Source of the DNA: Myxococcales bacterium
GTDB lineage: Bacteria; Myxococcota_A; Polyangia; Haliangiales; Haliangiaceae
DNA: 64,000 bases
Assembly (NCBI GenBank): GCA_028287135.1
Contig: JAQBQE010000009.1
Coordinates: 62,001-126,000 of the forward strand
Direction of reading: 5' to 3'
Part shown: positions 29,785-42,034 of the stretch, one piece after another
How the letters are laid out: every line of letters begins with the position of its first letter
Position numbering within the stretch: the stretch's first letter is position 1
Program-made: the position numbers and the translations under genes
The notes under the pieces: generated by a model
Database searches by the model: none
What the model saw: the letters and a program-made list of their open reading frames with translations, nothing else
Told to the model about the DNA's origin: nothing

Positions 29785-30418
29785 TCGACGATACCATGAC
29801 GGCGTCGAGGTAGCCGATCGGAAACGGTCCCGGAATCGTTTCGACGGTCCTCACCCGGAATCCGGCGGACTCCACGGCCTGGCGCAGCAGCTGTGCGGTG
29901 AACCGGCGCTGCCCGGGAAACCCGGTGAGCGCGAACAGCCTGGACAGCACCGACGCCCGGAGGGTCTCCCGGTGCAGGTACGTCGGGGCGACGAGCACAC
30001 CACCCGGTCGCAGCACCCGGCGCAGGCTCGCGAGCGCGCGCTCGAGATCAGGGACCAGGTGCAGGACGTTCGCCGCGACCACCGCATCGAAGCCCGCCTC
30101 CTCGAACTGGAGGTCGTAGATGTCCGCTTGCTCGCAGGTGACGTTCGAGAGCCCGGCGGCGCGGACCCGCGTATCGAGCTCCTGCACCATCGCGATCGCG
30201 TAGTCCGTCGCGACGAGCTCGCGGACCACCGGCGCGATCGCCGTCGTCACCAGCCCGGTGCCCGCCGCCACTTCGAGCACCCGCGACCTGCCCTCCACGG
30301 CCTCGACGACCCGTTCGAGCATGCGCGGCACCGGCCGCGACAGAAACCGCGTCGAGCGGTCGTAGCGTTTCGCGTGGCGCTCCCAGTAACCACGTCCCGG
30401 CGCGTCGCTTCCGGTCAC
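29729..30418 (-). CDS. Class I SAM-dependent methyltransferase
   Basis: A 229-residue methyltransferase. The SAM motif is [19 protein letters not shown], followed by the acidic VATDYA, and the post-motifs [19 protein letters not shown] and [14 protein letters not shown]. The fold matches UbiE/phospholipid N-methyltransferase-like enzymes; the substrate cannot be read. The start is a GTG at 30418, overlapping the acyl-CoA dehydrogenase stop by 4 bp. The 3' end runs 56 bp into arsR and contains the arsR operator. If ArsR binds there, it might also hinder transcripts reading through from this gene. Confidence 0.85.
   Translation of the reverse strand: MTGSDAPGRGYWERHAKRYDRSTRFLSRPVPRMLERVVEAVEGRSRVLEVAAGTGLVTTAIAPVVRELVATDYAIAMVQELDTRVRAAGLSNVTCEQADIYDLQFEEAGFDAVVAANVLHLVPDLERALASLRRVLRPGGVLVAPTYLHRETLRASVLSRLFALTGFPGQRRFTAQLLRQAVESAGFRVRTVETIPGPFPIGYLDAVMVSSNDDEGSRVLPGSRSPRGR
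29777..29792. promoter_or_regulatory. Candidate ArsR operator at the arsR start
   Basis: Second exact copy of ATCGTC-ATTC-GACGAT. It lies within the coding end of the upstream methyltransferase gene and covers the first arsR ATG. Autoregulation by ArsR binding here is the simple reading. Confidence 0.65.
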
Positions 30419-31560
30419 AGCCCGAGCTGCTTCGCGACGATGACCTTCATGATCTCGTTGGTGCCCGCGTAGATCCGCTGGACGCGAGCGTCCATGAACG
30501 CGCGGGTCACCGGATACTCGAGCATGTAGCCGTAGCCACCGAAGAACTGGAGGCACTCGTCGATCACCTCCTGGGCCATGTCGGTGGTCCAGAACTTCGC
30601 GATCGAGCACTCCTTGACCAGGTACTTGCCCGCGACGTGCTCGGCGACGACCTTGTCGACGTACGCGCGACCGACCTCGCACTTGGCGAGGCACTCGACG
30701 AGCTTGAACTGCGTGTTCTGGAACTTGCTGATCGGCTTGCCGAACGCCTTGCGCTCCTTGGTGTACGCGATGGTGTCGGCGAGCACCTGCTCCGCCGCCG
30801 CGACCGCACCGATCGCGACGCACAGCCGCTCCTGCTGCAGCTTCTGCATCAGCATCATGAATCCGGCGCCCTCGGTGCCGAGCAGGTTGCTCGCCGGGAT
30901 CCGGCAGTCCTCGAAGAACAGCTCCGAGGTGTCCTGCGAGTCCATGCCCATCTTCTGCAGGCGCTTGCCCTTGGTGAAGCCCTTGCGGTTGGCCTCGACC
31001 ACGAACAGCGAGATGCCCTTGTGCGCGTTCGCCGGGTCGGGATCGGTCTTCGCGGCGACGATGACGAGGTCACACAGCTGCCCGTTCGAGATGAACGTCT
31101 TGGCGCCGTTGATGACGTACTCCTCGCCGTCCTTGACCGCGGTGGTCGCGAGCGCGGCGAGGTCCGAGCCGGTGCCGGGCTCGGTCATCCCGAGAGCGGT
31201 CACGATCTCACCCGACGCACAGCCGGGCAGCCACTTCTGCTTCTGCGCCTCGGTGCCGAACGAGTGGATGTACGGGACGATGATGTCGGAGTGCAGCGCG
31301 CTCGCAAAGCCGCTCTCGTAGGCGATCGCCAGCTCCTCCATGATGATCATCGAGCAGATGAAGTCCGCCCCCGGCCCGCCGTACTTCTCCTCGAGCCACG
31401 GACAGAGAAAACCCTGCGCGCCGGCCTTGCGCCACAGCTCGCGGTCGACCTGGCCCTGCTCGCGCCACGCCATCTGGTGCGGCGTGATCTCACGCGTCAC
31501 GAACTGCTTGAACGCGGCGCGAAACGCCGTGTGCTCTTCGGTGAACAGGGTGCGGTCCAT
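30415..31560 (-). CDS. Acyl-CoA dehydrogenase, LCAD-like
   Basis: A 381-residue FAD-dependent acyl-CoA dehydrogenase, full length. Markers are the FAD-binding segments TALGMTEPGTGSDLAAL and FISNGQLCDLVIVA, FGGYGYMLEYPV, and IYAGTNEIMK. At the MCAD catalytic position there is Ala (YAGT). The Glu is instead in LQQERLCVAIGA on helix G, as in long-chain acyl-CoA and isovaleryl-CoA dehydrogenases. It introduces the 2,3 double bond into an acyl-CoA and passes electrons to ETF. It may feed the fadN/fadA enzymes encoded 17 kb away. The start ATG is at 31560, facing the inverted repeat at 31572-31594. Confidence 0.94.
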   Translation of the reverse strand: MDRTLFTEEHTAFRAAFKQFVTREITPHQMAWREQGQVDRELWRKAGAQGFLCPWLEEKYGGPGADFICSMIIMEELAIAYESGFASALHSDIIVPYIHSFGTEAQKQKWLPGCASGEIVTALGMTEPGTGSDLAALATTAVKDGEEYVINGAKTFISNGQLCDLVIVAAKTDPDPANAHKGISLFVVEANRKGFTKGKRLQKMGMDSQDTSELFFEDCRIPASNLLGTEGAGFMMLMQKLQQERLCVAIGAVAAAEQVLADTIAYTKERKAFGKPISKFQNTQFKLVECLAKCEVGRAYVDKVVAEHVAGKYLVKECSIAKFWTTDMAQEVIDECLQFFGGYGYMLEYPVTRAFMDARVQRIYAGTNEIMKVIVAKQLGL

Positions 31561-31571
31561 GCCGACCGTCT

Positions 31572-31594
31572 TAGCACGAGGCCCTCTCGTGCTA
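31572..31594. promoter_or_regulatory. Perfect 9-bp inverted repeat between divergent genes
   Basis: TAGCACGAG-GCCCT-CTCGTGCTA is a perfect dyad in the middle of the 48-bp gap between the acyl-CoA dehydrogenase and RluA-type genes. Its position and symmetry suit an operator for a dimeric repressor (for example a TetR/FadR-like regulator of fatty-acid genes). No regulator gene is nearby. It resembles half of a CIRCE element only superficially. Confidence 0.5.
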
Positions 31595-31608
31595 GGTTGC
31601 GTACTCGC

Positions 31609-32520
31609 GTGGCATGGATCGTCGAAGAGCCCGGAGTCACGCTCGCTGCGTTCGTGAAGGCGCGGACCGAGGTCCCGAACTCGGTCGCCAAGCGCCAGAT
31701 CGAGACCGGCAAGGTGTTCGTCGACGGGGTATGCACCACGAAGATCGATCTCCGGCTCGCGAAGGGTCAGCAGGTCGACGTCCGGATCCACGAGCGCCGG
31801 CCCCTCGATCCCGAGCGCGAGGGCGTGCTGGTCTACGATGACGCCCACGTCGTCGTGATCGACAAGCCCGAGGGCGTCAACAGCGTCCCTTACGAGGAGC
31901 GCGAGCTCGGCACCGCGATGGACCTGATCCGCGGCGCGTGGCGGCGCCAGGGCAAGCCGGCGACCACGGTGCCGCTCCACGTCGTGCACCGCATCGACCG
32001 TGCGACCTCGGGCCTGCTGATGTTCGCGAAGACCAAGAAGGCCGAGCAAGGCCTCGCCGCGCAGCTGCGGTCGCACTCGATGGAACGCACGTACATCTGC
32101 GTGGCCCATGGCGTGGTGACGTCGCGCCGGATCGAGTCGTTCCTCGTCGCCGATCGCGGCGATGGCATGCGCGGGTCGACGACGCGCCTCGAGCAGGGCA
32201 AGCGTGCGGTCACCCATGTCGAGGCGCGGCAGGCGCTGCGCGGCGCGACCCTGTGTGCCGTGCGGCTCGAGACCGGCAAGACCCACCAGATCCGGATCCA
32301 CCTGTCCGAGGCCGGGCATCCGCTGGTCGGCGAGCAGGTCTACATCCGCGACTACGAGAACGCCGGCGGCAAGCTGCTGACCTCGGCGCGGATGCTGCTG
32401 CACGCGGCGACGCTCGGCTTCGAGCACCCGGTCACCGGTGCGCGCGTCGCGCTGTCGTCCGAGCTACCACCGGACTTCGTGGCCGTGGTCCAGCGCCTCA
32501 CGCTGCCGAGCAAGGAGTAA
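31609..32520 (+). CDS. RluA-family pseudouridine synthase
   Basis: A protein of about 303 residues that isomerises uridine in rRNA or tRNA. The N-terminus is an S4-like RNA-binding domain (PNSVAKRQIETGKVFVDG). The catalytic domain has VVIDKPEGVNSVP, the active-site Asp in HRIDRATSGLLMFAKT, and the C-terminal ETGKTHQIRIHLSEAGHPLV. The start is uncertain: the GTG at 31609 is chosen because it directly precedes conserved sequence; a TTG at 31597 is also in frame. The site modified cannot be predicted from this alone. The GNAT gene begins 4 bp after its stop. Confidence 0.92.
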   Translation: MAWIVEEPGVTLAAFVKARTEVPNSVAKRQIETGKVFVDGVCTTKIDLRLAKGQQVDVRIHERRPLDPEREGVLVYDDAHVVVIDKPEGVNSVPYEERELGTAMDLIRGAWRRQGKPATTVPLHVVHRIDRATSGLLMFAKTKKAEQGLAAQLRSHSMERTYICVAHGVVTSRRIESFLVADRGDGMRGSTTRLEQGKRAVTHVEARQALRGATLCAVRLETGKTHQIRIHLSEAGHPLVGEQVYIRDYENAGGKLLTSARMLLHAATLGFEHPVTGARVALSSELPPDFVAVVQRLTLPSKE

Positions 32521-32524
32521 ACCG

Positions 32525-33040
32525 ATGACGTTTCCCGAAGACCTGGAGATCCGGTTCGCGGTCGCCGACGACACACCCGCGATCCTCGGCTTCATCCGCG
32601 ATCTCGCCGAGTACGAGAAGCTGTCCCACGAGGTCGTTGCCGACGAAGCGCAGCTCCGGCTGACGCTGTTCGGTGTGCGGCCGGCGGCCGAGGTGCTGAT
32701 CGCCGAGCTCGGCGGTGCGGCGGTCGGGTTCGCGCTGTTCTTCCAGAGCTACTCGACGTTCCTCGCCAGGCCCGGGCTCTACCTCGAGGATCTGTTCGTG
32801 CGCCCGGTCGCGCGCGGCAAGGGCGTCGGCAGTGCGCTGCTATCGGCGCTCGCGCGGATCGCGATCCAGCGGCACTACGGCCGGTTCGAGTGGTCGGTGC
32901 TCGACTGGAACGAGCCTGCGATCCGGCTGTACCAGTCGCTCGGCGCGGCGGCGATGTCGGAGTGGACGGTTAACCGGATGACCGGCGCGCCGCTCGCAGC
33001 GCTCGCCGAGCACTGGCCGCACCCGGTCGGTAAGACGTAG
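32525..33040 (+). CDS. GNAT N-acetyltransferase (diamine acetyltransferase-like)
   Basis: A 171-residue acetyltransferase. The acetyl-CoA loop is VRPVARGKGVGSALLSAL, with the preceding strand GLYLEDLFV and the C-terminal FEWSVLDWNEPAIRLYQSLGA. This spacing and the DWN motif are those of the spermidine/spermine or thialysine acetyltransferase group (SAT/SSAT2). The natural substrate is probably a small amine, but I would not name it. The ATG at 32525 follows an AAGGAG (32511-32516) overlapping the end of the upstream gene. Its stop abuts the convergent thioesterase gene (TAGCTA shared junction). Confidence 0.9.
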   Translation: MTFPEDLEIRFAVADDTPAILGFIRDLAEYEKLSHEVVADEAQLRLTLFGVRPAAEVLIAELGGAAVGFALFFQSYSTFLARPGLYLEDLFVRPVARGKGVGSALLSALARIAIQRHYGRFEWSVLDWNEPAIRLYQSLGAAAMSEWTVNRMTGAPLAALAEHWPHPVGKT

Positions 33041-33469
33041 CTACTTCGTCGGCGGCAGCGCGTACGTCACGGTCGCGTGCGCGACGAGATCGTCGCCGGA
33101 GTGGATGTCGACGGCGGATACGGCGAGCCGGCGCCCGAGGCGCAGCACGCGGGCGACGCACGTCATGTCAATCGGCCTGGGCCGTGACAGGAAATGAATG
33201 TCGAGGTTCGCGGTCGCGGCACTCGCGGCCGTCGGGCCGACATGCGCGAGCGTCAGGTAATACGCGGCGGTGTCCGCGAACGCCATCATCGCCGGTCCCG
33301 AGATCGTGCCGCCCGCGCGCAGTAGCCGCTTGTGGAACGGCATCTTCAGCGTGATGTCCTGCACGCCGAGCGCGATGATCTGCGAGAAGTTTCGCCAGTC
33401 CGGGAAGTGCTGATCCATCAGCGCTTCGATCTCGGGGATCGTCATCGTCGGAGCAGTCGGTGCAGCCAT
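33041..33469 (-). CDS. PaaI-like hotdog thioesterase
   Basis: A 142-residue single hotdog protein. The segment RAGGTISGPAMMAFADTAAY holds the central helix with its catalytic Asp, and ANLDIHFLSRPRPID is the characteristic strand of the PaaI/YigI subgroup. It would hydrolyse acyl-CoA or aryl-CoA thioesters as a tetramer. The start may be at 33469 or at a second ATG eight codons later (33445). It lies 20 bp downstream of sbcC's end on the opposite side of the SbcCD operon direction, on the same strand but upstream of it. Confidence 0.85.
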   Translation of the reverse strand: MAAPTAPTMTIPEIEALMDQHFPDWRNFSQIIALGVQDITLKMPFHKRLLRAGGTISGPAMMAFADTAAYYLTLAHVGPTAASAATANLDIHFLSRPRPIDMTCVARVLRLGRRLAVSAVDIHSGDDLVAHATVTYALPPTK

Positions 33470-33489
33470 CGAGCGCGAGCGTAGCCGAT

Positions 33490-36998
<3,509 letters not shown>

Positions 36999-37002
<4 letters not shown>

Positions 37003-38258
37003 GACGAGCGCCCTCGCTCGCGGAGCACCGCGGGATCCTCGGCATCGCCCTGGACCTCCGCGAGCAGGCGCTCGAATCCCGCGAGCACCTCCGCGCTCGG
37101 CGCCTCGGTGTGCTTGCGCGACCACAGCCGCGCGAACACGTCCCGTGGATCGAGCTCGGCCAGGCGGGTGGCGCCGCGCAGCAGGTCCGCGCGATCCGCG
37201 AGCGCTGCGCCGTCGCCGGTGTGCTCGATGTGCAGATAGACCAGCCGCGCGCGCTTGCCATCGAGCGCGGTCTCGATCAGCGAGCGCAGCTTGGGCTCCG
37301 GCTTGTCGAGCGCGACCACGACCTCGAGGTACGGCCGCACGAGATCGTCGACGCCGTGGGCTGGCTCGAGCGCATCGAGCGCGGCGAGCACCTCGCCGAG
37401 TGGCGCGGCCCCGCGCTTCGGCACGCGCAGGATCTCGATCGTCTGCGGGACGAGCAGCGAGCGGATCTCGGTGACCTGCCCGTCCGCGAAGTCGACCGCC
37501 ACGATCTGATGGCGATAGCCGGCCTCGTCGAGAGCGAGCGAGATCGGAGCACCTGCGTACCGGATCGTGTCGCGACCGACGCGCTGGCCACGATGGATGT
37601 GACCGAGCGCGACGTAGCTGACGTCGTCGGGGAACATCCGCAGCGACGCAGCCTCGACCCCACCGATCGAGACCCGGCGCTCGCTGAGATACGCCGCATC
37701 GGCGCCCGCGACGTAGAGATGCCCGGTGACGATCAGGGCCTGGTCCGGCGACCGCCGCGCGCGCGCGCCGGCGACGACCTCGCCATAGATCGAGACCAGC
37801 GGATCCTCGAGATCCGACGGGACATCGATCGGCCGGAGGAACGGCACCGCGGCGACGAGCCCACGACCACCGGCGACCGGGATCACGATCCGATCGAGAT
37901 CGAGCGTGCCGTCCGCGCGCCGTGGCAGACCGCCGATCACGTGGACGCCGAGCTCGCGCAGCACGGCGGATGCCGCACCGAGCCGCGCGGGTGAATCGTG
38001 ATTGCCGGCGATCGCGATGATGTCCATCGCCGGCATCGCGCGCCGCGCCGCCGCCAGAAACTCGAACCACATCCGTTCCGCGCTGGCGGGAGGCGTCGCG
38101 CTGTCGAACACATCACCGGTGATCACGAGCGCATCCGCGGCCTCGCGCACGCACGCGGCGACCAGCCAGGTCAGGAACACCTGGTGCTCGTGCTCGCGCG
38201 TGACCTCGCCCCGGAGCGTGTGCCCGAGGTGCCAGTCCGAGGTGTGGAGGATCCGCAT
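36999..38258 (-). CDS. sbcD: Nuclease SbcCD subunit D (Mre11-like)
   Basis: A 419-residue metallophosphoesterase. All Mre11 motifs are visible: HTSDWHLGH, ITGDVFDS, IAGNHDSPARL, VTGHLY and ALGHIHRGQ, the ligands of the two Mn2+ ions. The C-terminal part (about 290-419) contains the SbcC-binding region. It supplies the exo- and endonuclease activity of SbcCD. The ATG at 38258 directly begins MRILHTSDWHLG, so longer upstream starts are rejected. It is the promoter-proximal gene of the sbcDC operon. Confidence 0.96.
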
Positions 38259-38417
38259 CCTGCCGACGAGAATGCCAAAGGGGTCTGACCCGGGACCGCG
38301 CGCGATCCCCGTGTGATCTCGGTGCGTTCTGGGCCGCACTACGGGTGGTGTCGATCACATCGGGAGGCCCCAAGGGCCGGGTTGACATGGGAAGATCTCG
38401 CGCGCTTACTGGGACGC

Positions 38418-38864
38418 GTGAGGTACCTCCTCGGCTCGATCCTGCTGGCGGCGTGCTCGACGAGCCCGGACGCTCCGTCCAGCTCCGCGACCCTGACCGG
38501 CGCCACGATGGTCGATTCCGCCCGAGCGGGACAGGGCCAGGTGTTCTACGGCGCGCCGTACCACAAGTGGACGGTCACGCTGTCGACCGCCGATGGATGC
38601 GCCGGGGACGATGCGGCATCGGTCGAGATCATCACGGTGTCCGGCGACACCGCGCTGCCGATCGGCACGTTCGCAATGCGAGCGACCGAGACCGACATCA
38701 CCGCCCTGCCCTCCGCGTACCTGCGCTTCAGCGGAGGTCCTGCGACGTCGGGCTCGATCACGATCGATCCGTCGAGCACCGCGTCGTACGTCGTCGGCAG
38801 CTGGACCGCGCAGGTCGCGGGCGCCACGGTCGAGGCGAGCTTCGGCGCTCCGACCTGTCCGTAG
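38418..38864 (+). CDS. Hypothetical lipoprotein
   Basis: A 148-residue protein starting at a GTG, giving the signal VRYLLGSILLAACSTSP (lipid Cys about 13). The mature domain is a small beta-rich unit (HKWTVTLSTADGC, SVEIITVSGDT, SGSITIDPSSTASYVVGSW) with one Cys pair (GC...TCP). Several other orphan lipoproteins in this window have similar domain size. I recognise no family. It converges with the next gene with 9 bp between stops. Confidence 0.65.
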   Translation: MRYLLGSILLAACSTSPDAPSSSATLTGATMVDSARAGQGQVFYGAPYHKWTVTLSTADGCAGDDAASVEIITVSGDTALPIGTFAMRATETDITALPSAYLRFSGGPATSGSITIDPSSTASYVVGSWTAQVAGATVEASFGAPTCP

Positions 38865-38873
38865 CCTGCCCGT

Positions 38874-39668
38874 CTACGACGGGGTCGGCTCGCCGGTGCC
38901 GTCCGGCTTGGTCTGGACCTCGCGCAGGAACTGCTCCTCCGCGGCGCTCAGCGGCCGGCCCTTCAGGCGCTCGAGCTCGTCGCGCGACAGCCCGCCGACC
39001 TTCTGCCGGTGCCGCGCCATCACGACGTGCGCACGCCCGATCGACGCGAGCAGCTCCTCGAAGGTCTCGAACGTCACGGGCGATCGCTCGGGATGCGCCC
39101 GCAACAGCTCGGTGATCCGCGTCTCGTGGCGGGCAACCACCTCGCCGATCGGTGTGTTCAGCGCCAGCCGCTCGACCTTGGCCTCGGGCGGCGGCTCGAG
39201 CCGATCGACGCCGTGGGTGTTGCTGGTGACCAGGAACGTCCCCTGGACCTCGCTGACCAGCTCGACGACGCGGAGGTGGCGCGGGAACAGCTGCACGAGC
39301 TGGAGCAACGAGACCACGACCCCGCGCGGATGCAGGTGATAGGCGGAAGCGCGGATCATCCCGCCGGCGTCGACGAACAGCCGGAGGAACGTGCGGTTCT
39401 GCGGATAGATCCGCGACAGCGTGAGGTCCTCGACGTCGGCGAGCCAGCGATACTTGCGGGACTCGAGCTCGCGGCGCGCCCGATCGTAGAACTCGAGATC
39501 CGCCTCGGGAAATGCCGCGGGGGTTACCCGCACGAGCTCGTGAGGCTCGCCATAGACCGCATCGAGCCGCGCGCGCAGCTGAGCCCCGCCGAAGCCGCGC
39601 GGTCGGCGCAGGCCGAGAGCGACAGCGACGACCATCCACAGGCCCATCATGAGGAAGAACACTTCCAC
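38874..39668 (-). CDS. Hypothetical membrane-anchored protein
   Basis: A protein of about 264 residues with a single N-terminal membrane helix (VFFLMMGLWMVVAVALGL) and a large soluble domain. The soluble part is alpha/beta (FLRLFVDAGGMIRASAYHLH, VVELVSEVQGTFLVTSN) and ends in helices with Arg/Glu charge patterns. No family is recognised. The GTG at 39668 keeps the whole membrane helix; an ATG at 39650 would shorten it. It is divergent from the dehydratase gene (68 bp). Confidence 0.6.
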   Translation of the reverse strand: MEVFFLMMGLWMVVAVALGLRRPRGFGGAQLRARLDAVYGEPHELVRVTPAAFPEADLEFYDRARRELESRKYRWLADVEDLTLSRIYPQNRTFLRLFVDAGGMIRASAYHLHPRGVVVSLLQLVQLFPRHLRVVELVSEVQGTFLVTSNTHGVDRLEPPPEAKVERLALNTPIGEVVARHETRITELLRAHPERSPVTFETFEELLASIGRAHVVMARHRQKVGGLSRDELERLKGRPLSAAEEQFLREVQTKPDGTGEPTPS

Positions 39669-39736
39669 ATCCGCATTGTGCCCCGATGAGGCGGTGCGCG
39701 CACTCCGGGACCGCGTGGTTCGCATAGACTCCCCAC

Positions 39737-40705
39737 GTGCCCTGGCCGATCACGTGGGAAGACATCGTTGCAGCGCGATCGCGGATCGCGGCGTACCTCC
39801 CGACGACGCCACTGCGTCACTACGCGGAGCTCGATGCCGAGGTCGGCGCGCGCGTGCTGGTCAAGCACGACAATCACTTGCCGACCAACGCGTTCAAGGC
39901 GCGCAACACCCTGTCGTTCATGACCGCGCTACCCGCGGATCAGCGAGCGCGCGGCGTGGTCGCGGCGACCCGCGGCAACCACGGTGCAGGGCTCGCGTGG
40001 GCCGGCTCGGTGCTCGGCGTCCCGGTCGTGATCTGCGTTCCGATCGGGAACAACCCGGAGAAGAACGCAGCGATCCGCGGGCACGGTGCGGAGCTGATCG
40101 AGGCCGGTCGCGATTACGACGAGGCCGTCGAGGTCGCGCAGCGCCTGGTCACCGAGCGCGGGCTCGTGATGGCGCACTCGACAAATGACGCCAACGTGAT
40201 CGCGGGCGCCGCCACGCTGAGCGCAGAGATCTGCGAGCAGGCCGAGACGCTCGATGCGATCGTGGTCGCCGTCGGCGGAGGATCGCAGGCGGTCGGTGCG
40301 CTGGTCGCCGCACGCAAGCTCCGGCCGGAGGTCGCGGTCTACGGCGTGCAGGCGCGCGGAGCGGCCGCGATTCACGACTCGTGGCACGCGAAAGCGCGGA
40401 CCTCGTTGCCGGCCGCCAACACGTTCGCCGACGGCCTGGCGACACGCGGCACCTACGACCTCACGTTCCCGGCGCTGCTCGAGGGCCTCGCGGGGTTCGT
40501 GACGGTCAGCGATGCGGAGATCGCGGAGGCGGTGCGGATCCTGATCCGCACCACGCACAACCTCGCCGAGGGTGCAGGCGCCGCCGGGCTCGCCGGTCTG
40601 ATCGCGCTGAAGCCGCAGCTCGCCGGCAAGACGGTCGCGGTGATCCTGTCGGGGTCGAACATCGACGCCGACACGCTCCGCCGCGTGATGACCCGCGAGC
40701 TGTGA
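39737..40705 (+). CDS. Threonine dehydratase-like PLP enzyme
   Basis: A 322-residue fold-type II PLP enzyme. The Schiff-base Lys54 is in TNAFKARNTLSF, the substrate-binding loop is ATRGNHGAGLAWAG, and the phosphate-binding Gly loop is VGGGSQAVGAL. The C-terminal Ser that pairs with the pyridine nitrogen lies in ILSGSNID. It has no ACT regulatory domain, as in catabolic threonine dehydratases and serine racemase/threo-3-hydroxyaspartate dehydratase. 'AFKARN' in place of the common 'SFKxRG' means the substrate may not be threonine. Start is a GTG at 39737. Confidence 0.88.
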   Translation: MPWPITWEDIVAARSRIAAYLPTTPLRHYAELDAEVGARVLVKHDNHLPTNAFKARNTLSFMTALPADQRARGVVAATRGNHGAGLAWAGSVLGVPVVICVPIGNNPEKNAAIRGHGAELIEAGRDYDEAVEVAQRLVTERGLVMAHSTNDANVIAGAATLSAEICEQAETLDAIVVAVGGGSQAVGALVAARKLRPEVAVYGVQARGAAAIHDSWHAKARTSLPAANTFADGLATRGTYDLTFPALLEGLAGFVTVSDAEIAEAVRILIRTTHNLAEGAGAAGLAGLIALKPQLAGKTVAVILSGSNIDADTLRRVMTREL

Positions 40706-40706
40706 T

Positions 40707-41366
40707 CTAGTCGCGGCGGCGGGCGAGGTTCTCGATGACCTTGCTGCGGAGGAGCCGCTTCATCCCCGGTCCCATCGCCGCGACTTCTTCGTCCGCGAAC
40801 GTGCGGGTCTCGCGCGCTGGCTCCTCGCGCGGCGTCTTGTTCATGATCGAGATCGGATACGTCGAGTGCGGCAGGCCGAACACGTGACCGAGCTCGTGCG
40901 CGAGCGTCCGATCCCATGACTTCGCCGACAGGATGATGATCTTGCGCTGCTTCACGCGCCACGCGACGCCGAACACGGGAGTCGTCGACTGGTCGACGTT
41001 CTCGAGCTGTGCGGTCACGAACACGTGGATCACCCGACCCGTCACCGCGCTGCCGAGCGCATTGCGCTGCGCCCGCGTGCGCACATGCTCGGTGCCCGGC
41101 GGCGCGACCTGGACGCCCGCGATCTGAAATCCGACATCGAGCGGCGCGAAGTGCTGGTTCGCGATCGCGAGCTGATTTGCAATCCATGCCGGTGGCACGA
41201 CGAGACCGTCCGCGGTCTGCGCGACATGGAGCTGCACGGCGAAGCAGTACGCGCGCGCGGGATCGCACGGCGGAGTAAGTGGAGAGATTGCGTCGATCGA
41301 CGCAGTGTCCTTGGCGCTCGCGACACCACAGATCGCGAGCACCGCGAGCATCACCCTGAATTTCAC
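40707..41366 (-). CDS. Secreted metzincin-type zinc protease
   Basis: A 219-residue secreted protein with a signal peptide (VKFRVMLAVLAICGVASA, cleavage near residue 18). The zinc site AHELGHVFGLPHS is the extended HExxHxxGxxH of metzincins. It is followed by the Met-turn-like SIMNKTP. Upstream lies a domain with a disulfide-ready pair (PPCDPARAYCFAV). Small M10/M12-like proteases of this kind are secreted by myxobacteria and may serve predation, but no prodomain is visible. Starts at GTG 41366 or ATG 41351. Converges with the dehydratase by 1 bp. Confidence 0.82.
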   Translation of the reverse strand: MKFRVMLAVLAICGVASAKDTASIDAISPLTPPCDPARAYCFAVQLHVAQTADGLVVPPAWIANQLAIANQHFAPLDVGFQIAGVQVAPPGTEHVRTRAQRNALGSAVTGRVIHVFVTAQLENVDQSTTPVFGVAWRVKQRKIIILSAKSWDRTLAHELGHVFGLPHSTYPISIMNKTPREEPARETRTFADEEVAAMGPGMKRLLRSKVIENLARRRD

Positions 41367-41415
41367 GGCGCCGATTCTATCCTGTCGTCGTCGAGAAACC
41401 AGGACAGAGTTGACG

Positions 41416-42033
41416 ATGAGAAGGCTCTTCATCCTGCTCGCCGCGATGGGCGGATCGTGTGGAGGATCGAGTGTCGCGCCGCCGCTCTCGAACCACGTCA
41501 CGAGCGAGCCCTGCGTGCGCAGCAGCGTCCCCGCACCGCGCCGGTTCGCACTCGGCACGACGCCGGACGCCAACATGGTCGAGAATGCGCCTCCGTGCTG
41601 GATCGAGCTCATTCCAAGTCACGTCGTCGAGCTCCGTGACGGAATGCCCGTGCTCGTCGAGCAGGGCACGTTCCGAGGTGCGTGCGGCGGAATGCCACTG
41701 GCCGATGAATTCGAGAGCGTGCGGGTCGCGTCCGTGGAGATCCGGCAGACGCTCGTTCACGACGGCCTGCAGCCCGGCGAGCTCGTGGCCGCGCACGCGG
41801 ACTGGCCGATCGGGTTGCGCGTGTTCGCCGCCGATGCGTGCGGCGAGCTGCTCCAGGTCGGACGCAGGCCCAACGGCCTGTGGTCCGCGCGCAACTGCGG
41901 CAACATCGCGCGGATCGAAGGCGTAAACGCGCCCCGGGACGAGATCACCGTCACCCCGCTCGGTCGCGGCACCTGCACGATCGCGGTCGATTTCCTCGGC
42001 GCGTCGTCGCGGTTCATCCTCGCGGTGCGGTGA
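41416..42033 (+). CDS. Hypothetical lipoprotein
   Basis: A 205-residue protein with a lipoprotein signal (LFILLAAMGGSCGG, Cys about 15). The mature part has four more cysteines and a beta-rich layout (VVELRDGMPVLVEQG, VRVASVEIRQTLV, GTCTIAVDFLG). The final strands resemble an Ig-like or Big-type domain end. No family is recognised. It is divergent from the metzincin gene across 49 bp, so the two secreted proteins share a promoter region. Confidence 0.65.
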   Translation: MRRLFILLAAMGGSCGGSSVAPPLSNHVTSEPCVRSSVPAPRRFALGTTPDANMVENAPPCWIELIPSHVVELRDGMPVLVEQGTFRGACGGMPLADEFESVRVASVEIRQTLVHDGLQPGELVAAHADWPIGLRVFAADACGELLQVGRRPNGLWSARNCGNIARIEGVNAPRDEITVTPLGRGTCTIAVDFLGASSRFILAVR

Positions 42034-42034
42034 A

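Noticed and set aside
31572..31594. CIRCE-like heat-shock element
   Set aside because: CIRCE is TTAGCACTC-N9-GAGTGCTAA. Here the stem differs after TAGCAC and the spacer is 5 bases, and no chaperone gene is adjacent.
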